Assembly: GCF_923077115.1 (NCBI RefSeq)
Contig: NZ_CAKLPX010000001.1
Location: 1,488,001 to 1,552,000, forward strand
Direction: 5' to 3'
Length of the DNA: 64,000 nucleotides
DNA from: Sinobacterium norvegicum
Lineage (GTDB): Bacteria > Pseudomonadota > Gammaproteobacteria > Pseudomonadales > Sinobacteriaceae
Below, piece after piece: positions 7,680-17,318 of this stretch. Position 1 is the stretch's first letter; each line of letters begins with the position of its first letter. The notes beneath the pieces were generated by a model. That model worked only from the letters and a program-made list of their open reading frames with translations, did not search any database and was not told the DNA's origin. The position numbers were made by a program, and so were the translations under genes.

Positions 7680-8594
7680 ATGAGCAAAATTGACGATATG
7701 GCGCTGTTTGTCCGCGTCGTAAAAGCCTCGGGACTTGCCGCCGCCGGCCGTCAGGTGGGGCTTTCCCCCGCCGCAATGACTGCACGTATTAACGGCCTAG
7801 AACAGCATTACAACACCCGCTTGCTCAATAGAAGTACCCGTAAAATATCGCTCACCGAAGCGGGGCAGCGATTTTATCAAGGGTGTCTACGCGTCATCGC
7901 CGAGGTCGAGGATACCGAAGCCCAACTACTCAATAGTACAACCACTCTATCAGGGCGATTACGGGTCACCGCCGCCTCGGATTTTGGCCGCCAGTTTATT
8001 GCCCCAGCACTGGCACAATTCACCCAGCTTAACCCTGGGGTACAAGCTTATTTGCACTTAACCGATGGCATCGTCAATATCATCGAGCACGGCTTCGATC
8101 TCGCCGTGCGCTATGGCAACCTGCCCGACAGTAATTTAATGGTTAAACCATTGGCCGATAATCACCGCGTACTGGTCGCTGCGCCAGACTATATTGCCGC
8201 CATGGGCGAGCCGCAGCAGCCATCGGACTTATCCACACACCGCTGCTTGGTGATGGAGAGGATGGGAGAGCCACTTAATGAGTGGCAGTTTTCAAACGCT
8301 GACGGCACAGACATCATTAAAGTACAGCCGTCACTGCTGAGTAGTGACGGCGGCGTTATTCGCCAATGGGCACTGGCCGGAGCGGGGGTCGCTTATAAGT
8401 CTATTTGGGATGTGCGCGACGACCTTAAACACAATCGCCTCATGCTGCTACTCGATGACTATGTCAGTGGCTTTCAAAGCAGTGACGACAGTCAAACCGG
8501 CCTGCAGCTGGTCTATCCAAGCCGCCACTATATGCCGATGCAGGTCGAGGCCTTTATTCACTATTTGCAAGACTGGCTTGCCGTAGAGCGCTGA
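7680..8594 (+). CDS. LysR-family transcriptional regulator
   Basis: A 304-residue LysR regulator. The N-terminal winged helix (ALFVRVVKASGLAAAGRQVGLSPAAMTARINGLEQ) is followed by the linker helix and a periplasmic-binding-protein-like effector domain. ATG at 7680 is preferred over an in-frame GTG at 7671, though both are possible. The sequence belongs to the large group that includes QhpR/DmlR-like regulators, which often control a divergent oxidoreductase, as seen here. The effector is unknown. It likely binds the two palindromes in the shared upstream region and autoregulates. Confidence 0.9.
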   Translation: MSKIDDMALFVRVVKASGLAAAGRQVGLSPAAMTARINGLEQHYNTRLLNRSTRKISLTEAGQRFYQGCLRVIAEVEDTEAQLLNSTTTLSGRLRVTAASDFGRQFIAPALAQFTQLNPGVQAYLHLTDGIVNIIEHGFDLAVRYGNLPDSNLMVKPLADNHRVLVAAPDYIAAMGEPQQPSDLSTHRCLVMERMGEPLNEWQFSNADGTDIIKVQPSLLSSDGGVIRQWALAGAGVAYKSIWDVRDDLKHNRLMLLLDDYVSGFQSSDDSQTGLQLVYPSRHYMPMQVEAFIHYLQDWLAVER

Positions 8595-8766
8595 CCACCC
8601 TGTTAAGAACGATGATTCAAATAATCAACCGAATCGTCCAAAGCCTTGACTCAGATGCTATACAGCCTTCTCAAAAGGCATTACCCTTTTGTTACTATTT
8701 GCCTTAAAAATCCAAATAGCTATATTAAACAGAACCTTAATCACCTGACTCAGTTGTGGGATACCG

Positions 8767-10305
8767 ATGAAGCCAACCACCCCCTCCAGCATTCTCAGCC
8801 GTATCCTCGATACCATTGAAAGGGTCGGCAATAAGCTGCCAGACCCTGCCATCTTATTCTTGCTGCTCATGCTGATCGTCTGGTTCTGCTCCCTAGCTCT
8901 GTCATTTGTCAGCTACGGCGAAATAGACCCTCGCACCGGCGAGGCGATTGCCATCAACAACCTGCTCACCAGCCAACAGCTGACCGACTGGTTGACATCG
9001 ATGGTGACCACCTTCACCAGCTTCGCCCCACTTGGTGTGGTATTGGTTGCCATGCTGGGTGTCGGTGTGGCCGAACGCTCCGGCTATATTAACGCCGCCC
9101 TGAAGGCGATGTTAAAGGTAACGCCGGCCAGCCTGATCACGCCGGTAGTGGCGCTGATCGGCATTACCTCCAGCGTCGCCACCGACGCCGGCTATGTCGT
9201 CGTCATTCCCCTCGCCGGCGCTATTTACTACGCCGTTGGCCGCCACCCCATTGCCGGTATTACCACCGCCTTTGCCGGTGTCTCCGGTGGTTTCTGTGCC
9301 AACTTCATTCCCTCGGGTCTCGACCCCTTACTGCAAAGCTTTACCCAGAGTGCCGCCCAGTTAGTCGACCCGGCAATGCAGATCAACCCGCTCAACAATT
9401 GGTTCTTCACCACCGCCTCCTGCATCCCCATTATGCTGATTATTTGGTTTATCACCGATAAGGTGGTGGAACCCAGACTCAACGCCAACTCGCCACTCGA
9501 CACAGACATCGATGCCGACAACCAGCTTCAACACACCTCAAGCAAAGAGACTCGTGCGTTTCGTATTGCCAGCCTGACCATGTTGATCGGCCTCGCAGGC
9601 TTGATCTTTTGGGCCGCCGATCCACAGTCGACACTGCGTGGAGCCGATGGCAGCTTAACCAGTTTCAGCGCCCCTTTAATGCAAATGATCGTACCGCTGA
9701 TTTTTATCTTTTTTATTATTCCCGGCGTTATTTTTGGCTATCTCTCCGGCAATTATCAAAACTCTAATGACGTGGTTAAATCGATGTCGCAGTCGATGGA
9801 AACCATGGGCCACTACATCGTCATGGCCTTCTTCTGCTCCCTCTTCATCGCCGCATTCGCCAACTCAAATATCGGCGTTCTAATGGCGGTTAAAGGCGCC
9901 AACGCCCTGCAGGCCCTCGGTTTATCCGGCGGCGGCACTGTCGTCGGCATGGTGGCCTTAGTGGTAGTGATCAACCTCTTTGTCGGCTCTTCATCGGCCA
10001 AGTGGGCACTGATTTCACCGGTATTAGTGCCGATGCTAATGCAGCTAAATATGTCACCAGACTTGGTGCAGGCGGCCTACCGAGTCGGTGATTCAAGCTC
10101 AAACATCATCACCCCACTAATGCCCTACTTCCCCTTGGTCGTCGCCTACTGCCAGAAGTATTACAAGGGCACCGGCATCGGCACCTTAATTGCCACCATG
10201 CTGCCCTACTCGATTGCCCTGGTAATCTTCTGGACCGTCTTCCTGCTCGGCTATTGGGCATTAGGCTTACCCCTGGGACTGGGCGCCAGCTACCACTATG
10301 GCTAG
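8767..10305 (+). CDS. AbgT-family transporter (p-aminobenzoyl-glutamate transporter family)
   Basis: A 512-residue polytopic inner-membrane protein of the AbgT family. Diagnostic stretches include GNKLPDPAILFLLL at the start of the first membrane helix, the VATDAGYVVVIPLAG hairpin, the GFCANFIPSGLDPLL segment and the late RVGDSSSNIITPLMPYFPL motif. The family imports p-aminobenzoyl-glutamate in E. coli, and several members work as sulfonamide efflux pumps, so direction and substrate cannot be read from sequence. It is followed by a hairpin and appears monocistronic. Confidence 0.92.
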   Translation: MKPTTPSSILSRILDTIERVGNKLPDPAILFLLLMLIVWFCSLALSFVSYGEIDPRTGEAIAINNLLTSQQLTDWLTSMVTTFTSFAPLGVVLVAMLGVGVAERSGYINAALKAMLKVTPASLITPVVALIGITSSVATDAGYVVVIPLAGAIYYAVGRHPIAGITTAFAGVSGGFCANFIPSGLDPLLQSFTQSAAQLVDPAMQINPLNNWFFTTASCIPIMLIIWFITDKVVEPRLNANSPLDTDIDADNQLQHTSSKETRAFRIASLTMLIGLAGLIFWAADPQSTLRGADGSLTSFSAPLMQMIVPLIFIFFIIPGVIFGYLSGNYQNSNDVVKSMSQSMETMGHYIVMAFFCSLFIAAFANSNIGVLMAVKGANALQALGLSGGGTVVGMVALVVVINLFVGSSSAKWALISPVLVPMLMQLNMSPDLVQAAYRVGDSSSNIITPLMPYFPLVVAYCQKYYKGTGIGTLIATMLPYSIALVIFWTVFLLGYWALGLPLGLGASYHYG

Positions 10306-10358
10306 TCCTGCATCACTGGCGGATATCGGCACTGATTGACGGCTGATTATTCATTGTT

Positions 10359-10383
10359 CTGATAGCCAATATCCGGCTATCAG
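10359..10383. terminator. Hairpin downstream of the AbgT gene
   Basis: CTGATAGCC and GGCTATCAG form a perfect nine-base-pair stem with a seven-base loop, 53 bases after the AbgT stop. There is no T run after it, so it could be a weak or factor-assisted terminator or an RNA-stabilising hairpin. Confidence 0.5.
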
Positions 10384-10470
10384 TGTTGATGCCTGTGGGG
10401 CCGAGGGTTAACATCACGGTTAAAATGATAACAACAAATTGGGTCCGTATAAGCCCAGGAGTTTATTGCC

Positions 10471-11766
10471 GTGAGTAACCTATTGTCCCACCCTAATCGC
10501 TGGCTGCCCACAGCCGCCGCCATCAGTTTTAGCCTAATGGCCGCCCTGTCGCCGATCACCACACTCGCCTCTGCAGCTGAGCTGGCAAAGCCTTCATCCA
10601 GTGAACAAACCTCCGCCCCCCGTGACATCATCGTCGTGGGCAATAACTGGGACGGCACGGCCGATATATTCGCCAGCGATACCTTCGATCACATTAAACA
10701 CATCAACATCGTGCCCGATCATCAGCAGCGCTTAGCCGATATCGAACAGCAGGGCATCATGCGCCAGATTATGTTCTACGGTATTCGTCATTTAATAGGC
10801 GAGGGCCACGATCAGCTAGTCGATGATATGTTCACCTCGCTGGACGGTCGCTACTTGTATGCCTCACGCCCCAGCTTTGCCGATGTCGTCGCCATCGACA
10901 TGAACAGCGGTGAGATTATCTGGCGCACGCCAATCGAAGGCGTCCGCGCCGACCACGCCGCCATCTCACCGGACGGAAAAACCTTTTTAGTCTCCGCCTC
11001 CATGGCTCGTAAGGTGCAGGCCATAGACACCGCCAGCGGCAAGATCATCGCTGAGTTCGAATCCGGCGACCAGCCCCATGAAAACACCTATTCCAAAGAC
11101 GGCAAACTGATCTACCACGCCAGTATTGGCAAGGTTTATGTGCCGACCAGCACCGCCATGCTCGACTGGATCAAGGGTGACCGCTGGCTGCAGATTGTTG
11201 ACGCCAATACCATGGAAGTGATCAAGCGTATCGATATCGGCGAAAAGCTAGAACAGGCAGGCATGCCCTGGGTCGATAAAGCCGTAAGGCCGATGGCCGT
11301 CACCCACGATGGCCGCTTTATCTATTTGCAGGTGTCGTTCTTTCACGGCTTCTTCGAATACGATGTAGAGCAGGATAAGATCACCCGCAAATTAGATTTG
11401 CCGGTGCCGCAGCAAATCGCCGACATGAGCTATTGGCAGTACCAGCTCAACTCCGCCCACCATGGCATCGCCATCAACAGCGCCGGCACCAAGCTTTGCG
11501 TCGCCGCCACCATGTCGGGCTATGTTTCTATCGTCGATCGCGAGAGCTTCGAGTATACCAATATCACGCTGTCGGAAGATCCTCTCGGCGCCAAGCCTTA
11601 CTGGGCGACAGAGAGCGCCGACGGCCAATATTGTTATATTTCCGTCAGCGAGCAGGATCGCGTCTCGGTGATCTCGTTTGAGACCGCCGAAGAAGTGGCC
11701 AGCATCCCCGTTGGCGACCATCCTCAGCGCATCAGAACCGGTAAGTTTTTACCGCTGGCACCGTAG
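10471..11766 (+). CDS. Exported YncE/YVTN-type beta-propeller protein
   Basis: A 431-residue protein with a GTG start, a signal peptide (cleavage near ASAAEL, residues 31-35) and repeated beta-propeller blades of the YVTN/YncE kind. Examples are [45 protein letters not shown], and a final [41 protein letters not shown]. Such periplasmic propellers act as binding scaffolds or lack known activity; no PQQ or haem site is obvious. The upstream AbgT gene ends 165 bases before and a hairpin lies between, so it is probably transcribed separately. A lipoprotein gene converges on its 3' end six bases away. Confidence 0.8.
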   Translation: MSNLLSHPNRWLPTAAAISFSLMAALSPITTLASAAELAKPSSSEQTSAPRDIIVVGNNWDGTADIFASDTFDHIKHINIVPDHQQRLADIEQQGIMRQIMFYGIRHLIGEGHDQLVDDMFTSLDGRYLYASRPSFADVVAIDMNSGEIIWRTPIEGVRADHAAISPDGKTFLVSASMARKVQAIDTASGKIIAEFESGDQPHENTYSKDGKLIYHASIGKVYVPTSTAMLDWIKGDRWLQIVDANTMEVIKRIDIGEKLEQAGMPWVDKAVRPMAVTHDGRFIYLQVSFFHGFFEYDVEQDKITRKLDLPVPQQIADMSYWQYQLNSAHHGIAINSAGTKLCVAATMSGYVSIVDRESFEYTNITLSEDPLGAKPYWATESADGQYCYISVSEQDRVSVISFETAEEVASIPVGDHPQRIRTGKFLPLAP

Positions 11767-11772
11767 CCAAAA

Positions 11773-12030
11773 TTATTCAACCTGGCAGCGCTGATAGATG
11801 GCCTGCCACTGCTCGAAAGAGAGATCCTCCGCCGTCGATCTAGCACAGTGCTCGAGGCTATCGTTAATCGCCTCGGTGACACAGCCTGGAATAAATTCAT
11901 GCTCCATCACTCTCTGCTCTAACACCTGCTTTTCATCCTCTGTGATTGCATTCGCTGACCTGCAGCGATGAGTCTCCGCCGCTGCACACGCCGTTAACAG
12001 CGGTATCAGTAGCCATAGCATCCGTTTCAT
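11773..12030 (-). CDS. Small lipoprotein of unknown function
   Basis: An 85-residue protein starting at MKRMLWLLIPLLTAC. The lipobox LTAC gives a predicted acylated cysteine near residue 14, and the 70-residue mature part carries four more cysteines in a helical pattern (HRC, PGC, EHC, RC). ATG at 12030 is chosen because the signal begins there; an upstream in-frame ATG at 12057 would add nine charged residues before it. It lies just downstream of the LysR gene at 12061-12972 on the same strand. No family is recognised. Confidence 0.6.
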   Translation of the reverse strand: MKRMLWLLIPLLTACAAAETHRCRSANAITEDEKQVLEQRVMEHEFIPGCVTEAINDSLEHCARSTAEDLSFEQWQAIYQRCQVE

Positions 12031-12060
12031 TCTTTTATCCTTTCCTCGCTGCGCCATTAA

Positions 12061-12972
12061 TTAGCCAGCAACGCAGTCATCCAATAGCGACACTATTTTT
12101 TGTCGCAACCAGCGATGGGCCTGACTGTCAGTGGTGCGATTATGCCAGTGTAGATAATGTTCCAGCGGATGGGTGGCAAAGGGCAGCGGTAGCGCCTGTA
12201 AATTGAGCAACGGCGCATAGACCTCGGCAATACTCTTTGGCGCCAAACACAACACCTCCGAGGTCGACGCCAGCGCCAGCCCCGACATCACCGAGTCACA
12301 CACCGCAGTAATATTTCTGCTGCGCATCGGCGCCTTACTCAACATGGTGACACCATCCAAACCCGAGCGGCGCAGCTTCAGTCGCACATGATCGGCGCTG
12401 TAGTACTGATCAATGGTCAGGCGATCTTGATACTGCGAATGATTCTGGCGACAGGTCACTAGCAACTGGTCGCGGTGGAATAACTGGCTTTGATAGGAGG
12501 GATGATCCAAACGGCCAAGGTCGACGGCTAAATCAATTTGCTGACTGCCGAGCTTTTCGAATAGTTTATCCAGCGTCGGCGGCGCTAATTGAAAGTTAAT
12601 TTGGCACTGCCCCATCGTCTTATCCGCCTTGACCAACGGCTGCAGCAGCAACATCATCGGCTCGGTGACAAAGACATTAAAGCGACGCGGGTGATCGATA
12701 TCGAAGCTTTTTAAATTATCCAGCGCATTATCAATACCGATAAAGGCTGGGCCGATATCGGCGGCTAACTGTACCGCCACCGAAGTCGGTGCAATACCCC
12801 GCCCCTCACGCACAAACAGCTGCTCACCCAATTGCTCAGACAACCGCTTCAAGATACCGCTGACGGTAGGCTGAGTGGTGTCCAGTGCCTCGGCGGCAAG
12901 GGTAATGGAGTTCAACCGGTACACCTCCAAGAAGGTCGTCAACAGATTCAGATCGACTCTATTGGTCAGCAT
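12061..12972 (-). CDS. LysR-family transcriptional regulator divergent from the GntH-like gene
   Basis: A 303-residue LysR regulator. The N-terminal winged helix reads DLNLLTTFLEVYRLNSITLAAEALDTTQPTVSGILKRLSEQLGEQLFVREGRG, the pattern of the NodD/LeuO-like branch, and an effector-binding domain follows. It starts 124 bases from the divergently transcribed metallo-beta-lactamase-fold gene at 13097, so control of that gene is likely. The shared gap is AT-rich but shows no strong palindrome. The effector is unknown. Confidence 0.88.
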   Translation of the reverse strand: MLTNRVDLNLLTTFLEVYRLNSITLAAEALDTTQPTVSGILKRLSEQLGEQLFVREGRGIAPTSVAVQLAADIGPAFIGIDNALDNLKSFDIDHPRRFNVFVTEPMMLLLQPLVKADKTMGQCQINFQLAPPTLDKLFEKLGSQQIDLAVDLGRLDHPSYQSQLFHRDQLLVTCRQNHSQYQDRLTIDQYYSADHVRLKLRRSGLDGVTMLSKAPMRSRNITAVCDSVMSGLALASTSEVLCLAPKSIAEVYAPLLNLQALPLPFATHPLEHYLHWHNRTTDSQAHRWLRQKIVSLLDDCVAG

Positions 12973-13096
12973 AACTCATCGAGCCTCGCGATGTTTTGTA
13001 TAGTTATTTCATTATATATCACAATACTTAATCTCACCATAATAGCGCCAACAGATCAGCAATCACACCCATTGAGCAACGACAAAGGCAGGCACT

Positions 13097-14713
13097 ATGA
13101 AAACATGGATAAGGCTATCAACTCTCTCTACTGCAATCATGGTCGCGACGACAGCTGTCGCCGCCGACCCCATGATGGAGTACAACACCCGCGCTACCCA
13201 AAGCGAGCTTAGTAACACCCAAAAATTTGAATACCATGAGGGCCAGACGCTGGAGCAGTACAAGGCCGCTGCCGGCGAAGGTAAAATTTACTCGAACGAG
13301 GCAGAAATCCTTTCCGTTCTCGCCGGTGGCGTCAATAACCACCCCTCCCACGGCGACAAGGGCTGGAAAGAAGGCCTGATGTTTGAGGGCATCGCCCCCT
13401 ATGGCGATCATATGGTCTCCGGCGCCAACTGGTATCCGCGCACCGAAGAGGTCCAACCCGACGAGATGCGTGTCACCTTTATGGGCACCTCACCGATGAT
13501 CCGCCCAGGCCAAGCCAATACATCGATTTATGTTGAACTCGGCAACGGCGCCAACTTCGTCTTTGACCTTGGCGAAGCGTCCATTGCCAACTATGTCGCC
13601 GCCGGCGTCGCACTGAACGAGCTTGACCACATTTTCATCACCCATTTACACGTCGACCACTTCGGCTCACTACCCTACCTCTATCAGTTCGGAGGCTGGA
13701 ACGGCCGCTGGGAGAAACCCCTCAACATCTATGGCCCCAGTGGCGCCACTCCTGAATTCGGTACCCGCCACATGATAGAAGGGATGCAGCAGATGCTAAA
13801 CTGGCATACCGATGCCTTCGACGTATTCCCCTCCGGTAACGACATCGTAGTCCATGAATTCGACTTCCGTGATGACGGCGGAGTCATCTATGACAAAGAC
13901 AATGTAGAGGTGATTCACTGGCGACGCAGTCATGCCAAAGACGGTGCCTCGGGCTACCGCCTCAACTGGACCCAAGACGATGGCCGCGTACTGTCATTTG
14001 TTTGGACCGGCGATGGCCGCCCAACGGAACTCGACCTCAAATACGCCGCCGGTGCCGACTTATTCATCACCGAGCTGCAAACCGAAACCTTTGGCATCTC
14101 CTCAATCATTCAGGGTGTGCCACCGTTCCTGGCTCGCTACACCGTCGACACGCATCACACTCCGGCTTATGCCGCCGGTTATGTCGCCAACGAGGTGCAG
14201 CCACGATTGTTCATGACCACCCACATGACCTTCGACCCCTACCTCAACGAAGAGACTGTTGCCGAGGTACGAGAACACTGGAAGGGTCCCTATCACTTCG
14301 GCGCACCGGACGGCATCGTGGTCAATATGACCAAGGACAACGCCTGGGTTCGTGAGGGCATTCTACCGGACTTCCCCAATGCTCGAGCGCCACAGTTTGA
14401 TCTTGTCGACGGTGCCGAGTTCCGCATTCCCGTGCCGAAGAACCAGCGCGAAGATATCCAGCAACAGGAGATTCGTGATTTAGAAATCGACCCTAAACTT
14501 TACTACCCCGAGGGCTACCACCCCGAGCTAATGACTGAGTGGCCGGTAGAGCGCGACATCATTATCCCCGCCGAGCAGGTACCGGATTCGATGAAGAAGG
14601 GCATGAATACTAAGCAGGAGTACATGGATAGAATGCGTGAGCACCATGGTTTGGAGCGTCAATCGGTCACCCGCCCAACAGAGCCTGGCAACGGTGCCGG
14701 TAGCGACCAATAA
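13097..14713 (+). CDS. Exported metallo-beta-lactamase-fold hydrolase (GntH-like)
   Basis: A 538-residue protein with a signal peptide (cleavage probably after VAA, residues 21-23) and a metallo-beta-lactamase fold. The zinc motif THLHVDH lies near residues 182-188, and further ligands are in later HxxH-like segments (FMTTHMTFDPYLNEE). The N-terminal extension of about 120 residues and the long C-terminal tail match proteins that automated pipelines name after GntH of guanitoxin biosynthesis. No other guanitoxin gene is present, so that name should not be read as function. It is probably a periplasmic metal-dependent hydrolase controlled by the divergent LysR gene, with a small His-rich exported protein downstream. 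Confidence 0.82.
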   Translation: MKTWIRLSTLSTAIMVATTAVAADPMMEYNTRATQSELSNTQKFEYHEGQTLEQYKAAAGEGKIYSNEAEILSVLAGGVNNHPSHGDKGWKEGLMFEGIAPYGDHMVSGANWYPRTEEVQPDEMRVTFMGTSPMIRPGQANTSIYVELGNGANFVFDLGEASIANYVAAGVALNELDHIFITHLHVDHFGSLPYLYQFGGWNGRWEKPLNIYGPSGATPEFGTRHMIEGMQQMLNWHTDAFDVFPSGNDIVVHEFDFRDDGGVIYDKDNVEVIHWRRSHAKDGASGYRLNWTQDDGRVLSFVWTGDGRPTELDLKYAAGADLFITELQTETFGISSIIQGVPPFLARYTVDTHHTPAYAAGYVANEVQPRLFMTTHMTFDPYLNEETVAEVREHWKGPYHFGAPDGIVVNMTKDNAWVREGILPDFPNARAPQFDLVDGAEFRIPVPKNQREDIQQQEIRDLEIDPKLYYPEGYHPELMTEWPVERDIIIPAEQVPDSMKKGMNTKQEYMDRMREHHGLERQSVTRPTEPGNGAGSDQ

Positions 14714-14745
14714 ACTATTAACACACTAAGCAGCCGTTAGGCTGG

Positions 14746-14791
14746 CAATAACAAAGGGCACTGTTAGCAACCGCAGCGCCCTTGATTATTG
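14746..14791. terminator. Imperfect hairpin after the GntH-like gene
   Basis: CAATAACAAAGGGC and GCGCCCTTGATTATTG can pair across a loop of about 18 bases, giving a stem with a few bulges in the 100-base gap before the next gene. It may attenuate read-through into the His-rich gene. There is no clear T run. Confidence 0.4.
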
Positions 14792-14813
14792 TTCATTACA
14801 TCGGAGAGTTCTT

Positions 14814-15287
14814 ATGAAACCATTAGCGACGATCACACTGATCACAGCCGCCTTATTGCTGACACCCACCGTCGTCATCGCCGGTGAGGGGCATAATCAC
14901 AATCACTTCAATCCGGCCCTTGAGGCCAGCGGCAACGATATCATCGGACTAACGGTGTGTTACAACAATGGCTTCGTCTCCGACCCGGAGCAACAGATAG
15001 CGTTTGAGAATCTGGTCGCTAACGCAGGCGTCAGTGGCGAAGAACTGGGTATGTTTTACATGAATAGCTTGGGCCAAAAAGCAGAGGCGATTATGGCCGA
15101 CCCAGATGGCAGCGCGCTGTGGTCAGCACAATACTGCTCAGATTTGGTGGCCGATTACTCGACGCCAGAGAACATCGATGAGCGGGGTCATCACCCTCTC
15201 GACGGACACGATCACGGCCATGGCGAACTCGATGCAGAGACCGTGGCCACCGATATAGAACGCGGCAGATTGCTACCGATAAAATAG
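14814..15287 (+). CDS. Small exported His-rich protein
   Basis: A 157-residue protein with a signal peptide ending near VIAGE (residues 22-25). Histidine clusters follow at both ends of the mature chain, GHNHNHFNP near residue 27 and a GHDHGHG motif near residue 132, separated by a helical domain with two cysteines. Such His clusters often bind zinc, nickel or copper. The zinc-type hydrolase encoded just upstream makes metal supply or chaperoning a plausible role, but this is inference. A ribosome site (GGAGAG) precedes the ATG. No family is recognised. Confidence 0.65.
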   Translation: MKPLATITLITAALLLTPTVVIAGEGHNHNHFNPALEASGNDIIGLTVCYNNGFVSDPEQQIAFENLVANAGVSGEELGMFYMNSLGQKAEAIMADPDGSALWSAQYCSDLVADYSTPENIDERGHHPLDGHDHGHGELDAETVATDIERGRLLPIK

Positions 15288-15309
15288 CAATCTGGGTTCA
15301 ACAACTCGC

Positions 15310-16524
15310 TTAGCTGGCTTCGGCCAGCAAGCTCTCCAAGCACTGCTCGCTGATACCGTAAAACGCTTTAATCGAGGCGATTTGTTCTAACACTTCAGTA
15401 TTGTCGAAGGGCTGCTGGCGCTTCACCGCCAGAATCATCTTGTTCTTATTGGTGTGTTCTAGGCTGATAAATTCGAATATCTTAGTTTTATAGCCGTTGG
15501 CCTCAAGCAGTAGCGCACGCAGCGAATCGGTGACCATTTCAGCCTCTTGACCGAGGTGAACACCGTATTGCAGCATCGGCTTAAACAGCGCCGGACTCTG
15601 CATCTGTGGACGAATCTGCTTATGGCAGCAGGGCGAGCACATAATAATCGTGGCGCCGGCCTGAATACCATAGTTGATGGCGTAGTCGGTGGCGACATCG
15701 CAGGCGTGCAGGGCAATCATCACATCGGTCTGCTTCGGCGCGTGGGTTTTGACATCACCGCAGACAAAATCCAAACCTCGATGATCGAGACGAGTCGCCG
15801 CCTGTTGGCACAAGTCAGCCAATTCCTGACGCAACTCGACACCGGTGACCATCGATTCGGTGCGCAACTGATGCCGTAGATAATCATGGATGGCAAAGGT
15901 TAAATAGCCCTTACCGGAGCCAAAATCGACCACCTGCAAGTTTTGCTGCTGGGCTTTTTCTCGCAGCCACAGCGGTGAGCTTTCCAGCGCCTGGCTGAAT
16001 ACCTCGATAAACTTATTGATCTGTTTCCACTTGCGGCTCATCGACGGAATCAACTGCTGCTTGGCATCAGTCACTTTCAGCGCCTGCAAAAACGGCCGTT
16101 GAATATCGACAAAGCGTTTCTTGTCGCGGTTATGCTGCTTCGCCTCAGGTTGCTGGGTCGCGGCTTTGTGTTGCGCCTTGTGCTGGACCAGCTGCACCTT
16201 ACCTTTCTTGCTGACATTGAGCTGTAATTCACCATCATCGGCAAACAGGTGGGCGGCCTTAAAATCGGTTTCGATCAACTCACTGACCCGCTCGATGGTT
16301 TCATCCGGCGTTCGGTTCTTGGTATCAGTCTGTGTTTTAAAGCTGGTAACCCAGGACATTAACAACGCGTCCTTTATTTGCACCGGCTTGATTGTCACCC
16401 GCTGCAACAGTTTATCTTCGCCACAGTGTTTACTCAGTACCAGCTTTTCAAAACGCTGATTATCGATCGACTGTGCCAGCATCGATACAAAGGCGTTAAA
16501 ACTCTGTTCAATCTTTTTCGACAT
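15310..16524 (-). CDS. SAM-dependent methyltransferase (Methyltransf_32 type)
   Basis: A 404-residue protein with an N-terminal region of about 170 residues of unclear fold and then a class I methyltransferase domain. Its SAM motif is VVDFGSGKGYLTFA near residue 200, followed by ALHACDVATDYAI and the cysteine-containing PCCHKQIRPQM. The HACD and PCCH motifs are typical of the Methyltransf_32 group that includes eukaryotic METTL25/RRNAD1-like proteins. An RNA or protein substrate is likely but not established. The gene ends 22 bases from the convergent His-rich gene and starts 21 bases downstream of the TrmY-like gene on the same strand, so the two modification genes may be co-transcribed. Confidence 0.82.
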   Translation of the reverse strand: MSKKIEQSFNAFVSMLAQSIDNQRFEKLVLSKHCGEDKLLQRVTIKPVQIKDALLMSWVTSFKTQTDTKNRTPDETIERVSELIETDFKAAHLFADDGELQLNVSKKGKVQLVQHKAQHKAATQQPEAKQHNRDKKRFVDIQRPFLQALKVTDAKQQLIPSMSRKWKQINKFIEVFSQALESSPLWLREKAQQQNLQVVDFGSGKGYLTFAIHDYLRHQLRTESMVTGVELRQELADLCQQAATRLDHRGLDFVCGDVKTHAPKQTDVMIALHACDVATDYAINYGIQAGATIIMCSPCCHKQIRPQMQSPALFKPMLQYGVHLGQEAEMVTDSLRALLLEANGYKTKIFEFISLEHTNKNKMILAVKRQQPFDNTEVLEQIASIKAFYGISEQCLESLLAEAS

Positions 16525-16545
16525 AATGACTCTACTCTACCGGCG

Positions 16546-17145
16546 CTATAAACCGCAGATATCTAATTCGTTATGGATAAGCACCACGCACTGCGAGGCA
16601 AACAACATCTTGGGGCCAAGGCTGATTTTTTCGGTACCCAGACGCTTGAGACTGTTAAAGGATTTTTTCGGCATCGGGATATGGTCGGTTAAAATAAAAC
16701 AGACATCACCGCTGAATGACTGCTCCCGGATAGAGCCACCCTTCTTATCCATCATATAGAGCTGGTAAGTCTCGGCCAGCTGCTGGATCTTCTTCTCGAA
16801 ACTGATGGTTTCGACATGAATACCCGGCTCCACCTGACGGCTCATCTCTTTGCCAAAACCCACCGAGGCATCGAGGGCGGCGGCGACTTTTTTCAGCAGT
16901 GCCTGCTCATGAAAACCGCCGATATTCTGCATCTCGGCCGAGGTAAAGGTAATCGTCCGCGAATAGTCCTTGGTGCTTTCCAGTACCAGATAGACGATGA
17001 CATCGTCGCGGTGAGATTGGGCAACGAAAATAGCATTCATCAAACTATGGGCCAGAATCTCGGTATGGGCGTCACCACCCACCTCGGCTAACAACGCCTG
17101 ACTGTCTGTCGGCGCCGCCCGTGCTCTGAGTATAAATGCTCGCAT
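16546..17145 (-). CDS. TrmY-like tRNA pseudouridine methyltransferase (DUF358 / UPF0217 family)
   Basis: A 199-residue protein of the TrmY family, SPOUT-fold enzymes that methylate N1 of pseudouridine-54 in archaeal tRNA. The start at 17145 gives the family's opening MRAFILRAR; a longer in-frame start at 17190 has no ribosome site. Matching features are the LESTKDYSRTITFTSAEM segment, GGSIREQSFSGDVCFILTDHIP and the late knotted region LGPKMLFASQCVVLIHNELD. Bacterial members occur sporadically, for example in Vibrio, and their RNA target is less certain. It precedes another methyltransferase gene on the same strand. Confidence 0.8.
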   Translation of the reverse strand: MRAFILRARAAPTDSQALLAEVGGDAHTEILAHSLMNAIFVAQSHRDDVIVYLVLESTKDYSRTITFTSAEMQNIGGFHEQALLKKVAAALDASVGFGKEMSRQVEPGIHVETISFEKKIQQLAETYQLYMMDKKGGSIREQSFSGDVCFILTDHIPMPKKSFNSLKRLGTEKISLGPKMLFASQCVVLIHNELDICGL

Positions 17146-17318
17146 AAATAACCACTTAGTCCTATCGGTCGAGAACGACACCGGTGTCACCCACAGCCTG
17201 GCTTAAAAGCGCACAGTATAAGGCTTTAACCCCACAATGCCTACTGTGACGCGCGGTGATGCGGTAGACTATAGCGCGTCATCAACCCACCCCGCCGTCA
17301 TCACAGTGTATTCAAACC

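Noticed and set aside
13097..14713. Guanitoxin biosynthesis role for the GntH-like protein
   Set aside because: No other guanitoxin gene lies nearby and the protein has a signal peptide; the family name reflects automated labelling only.
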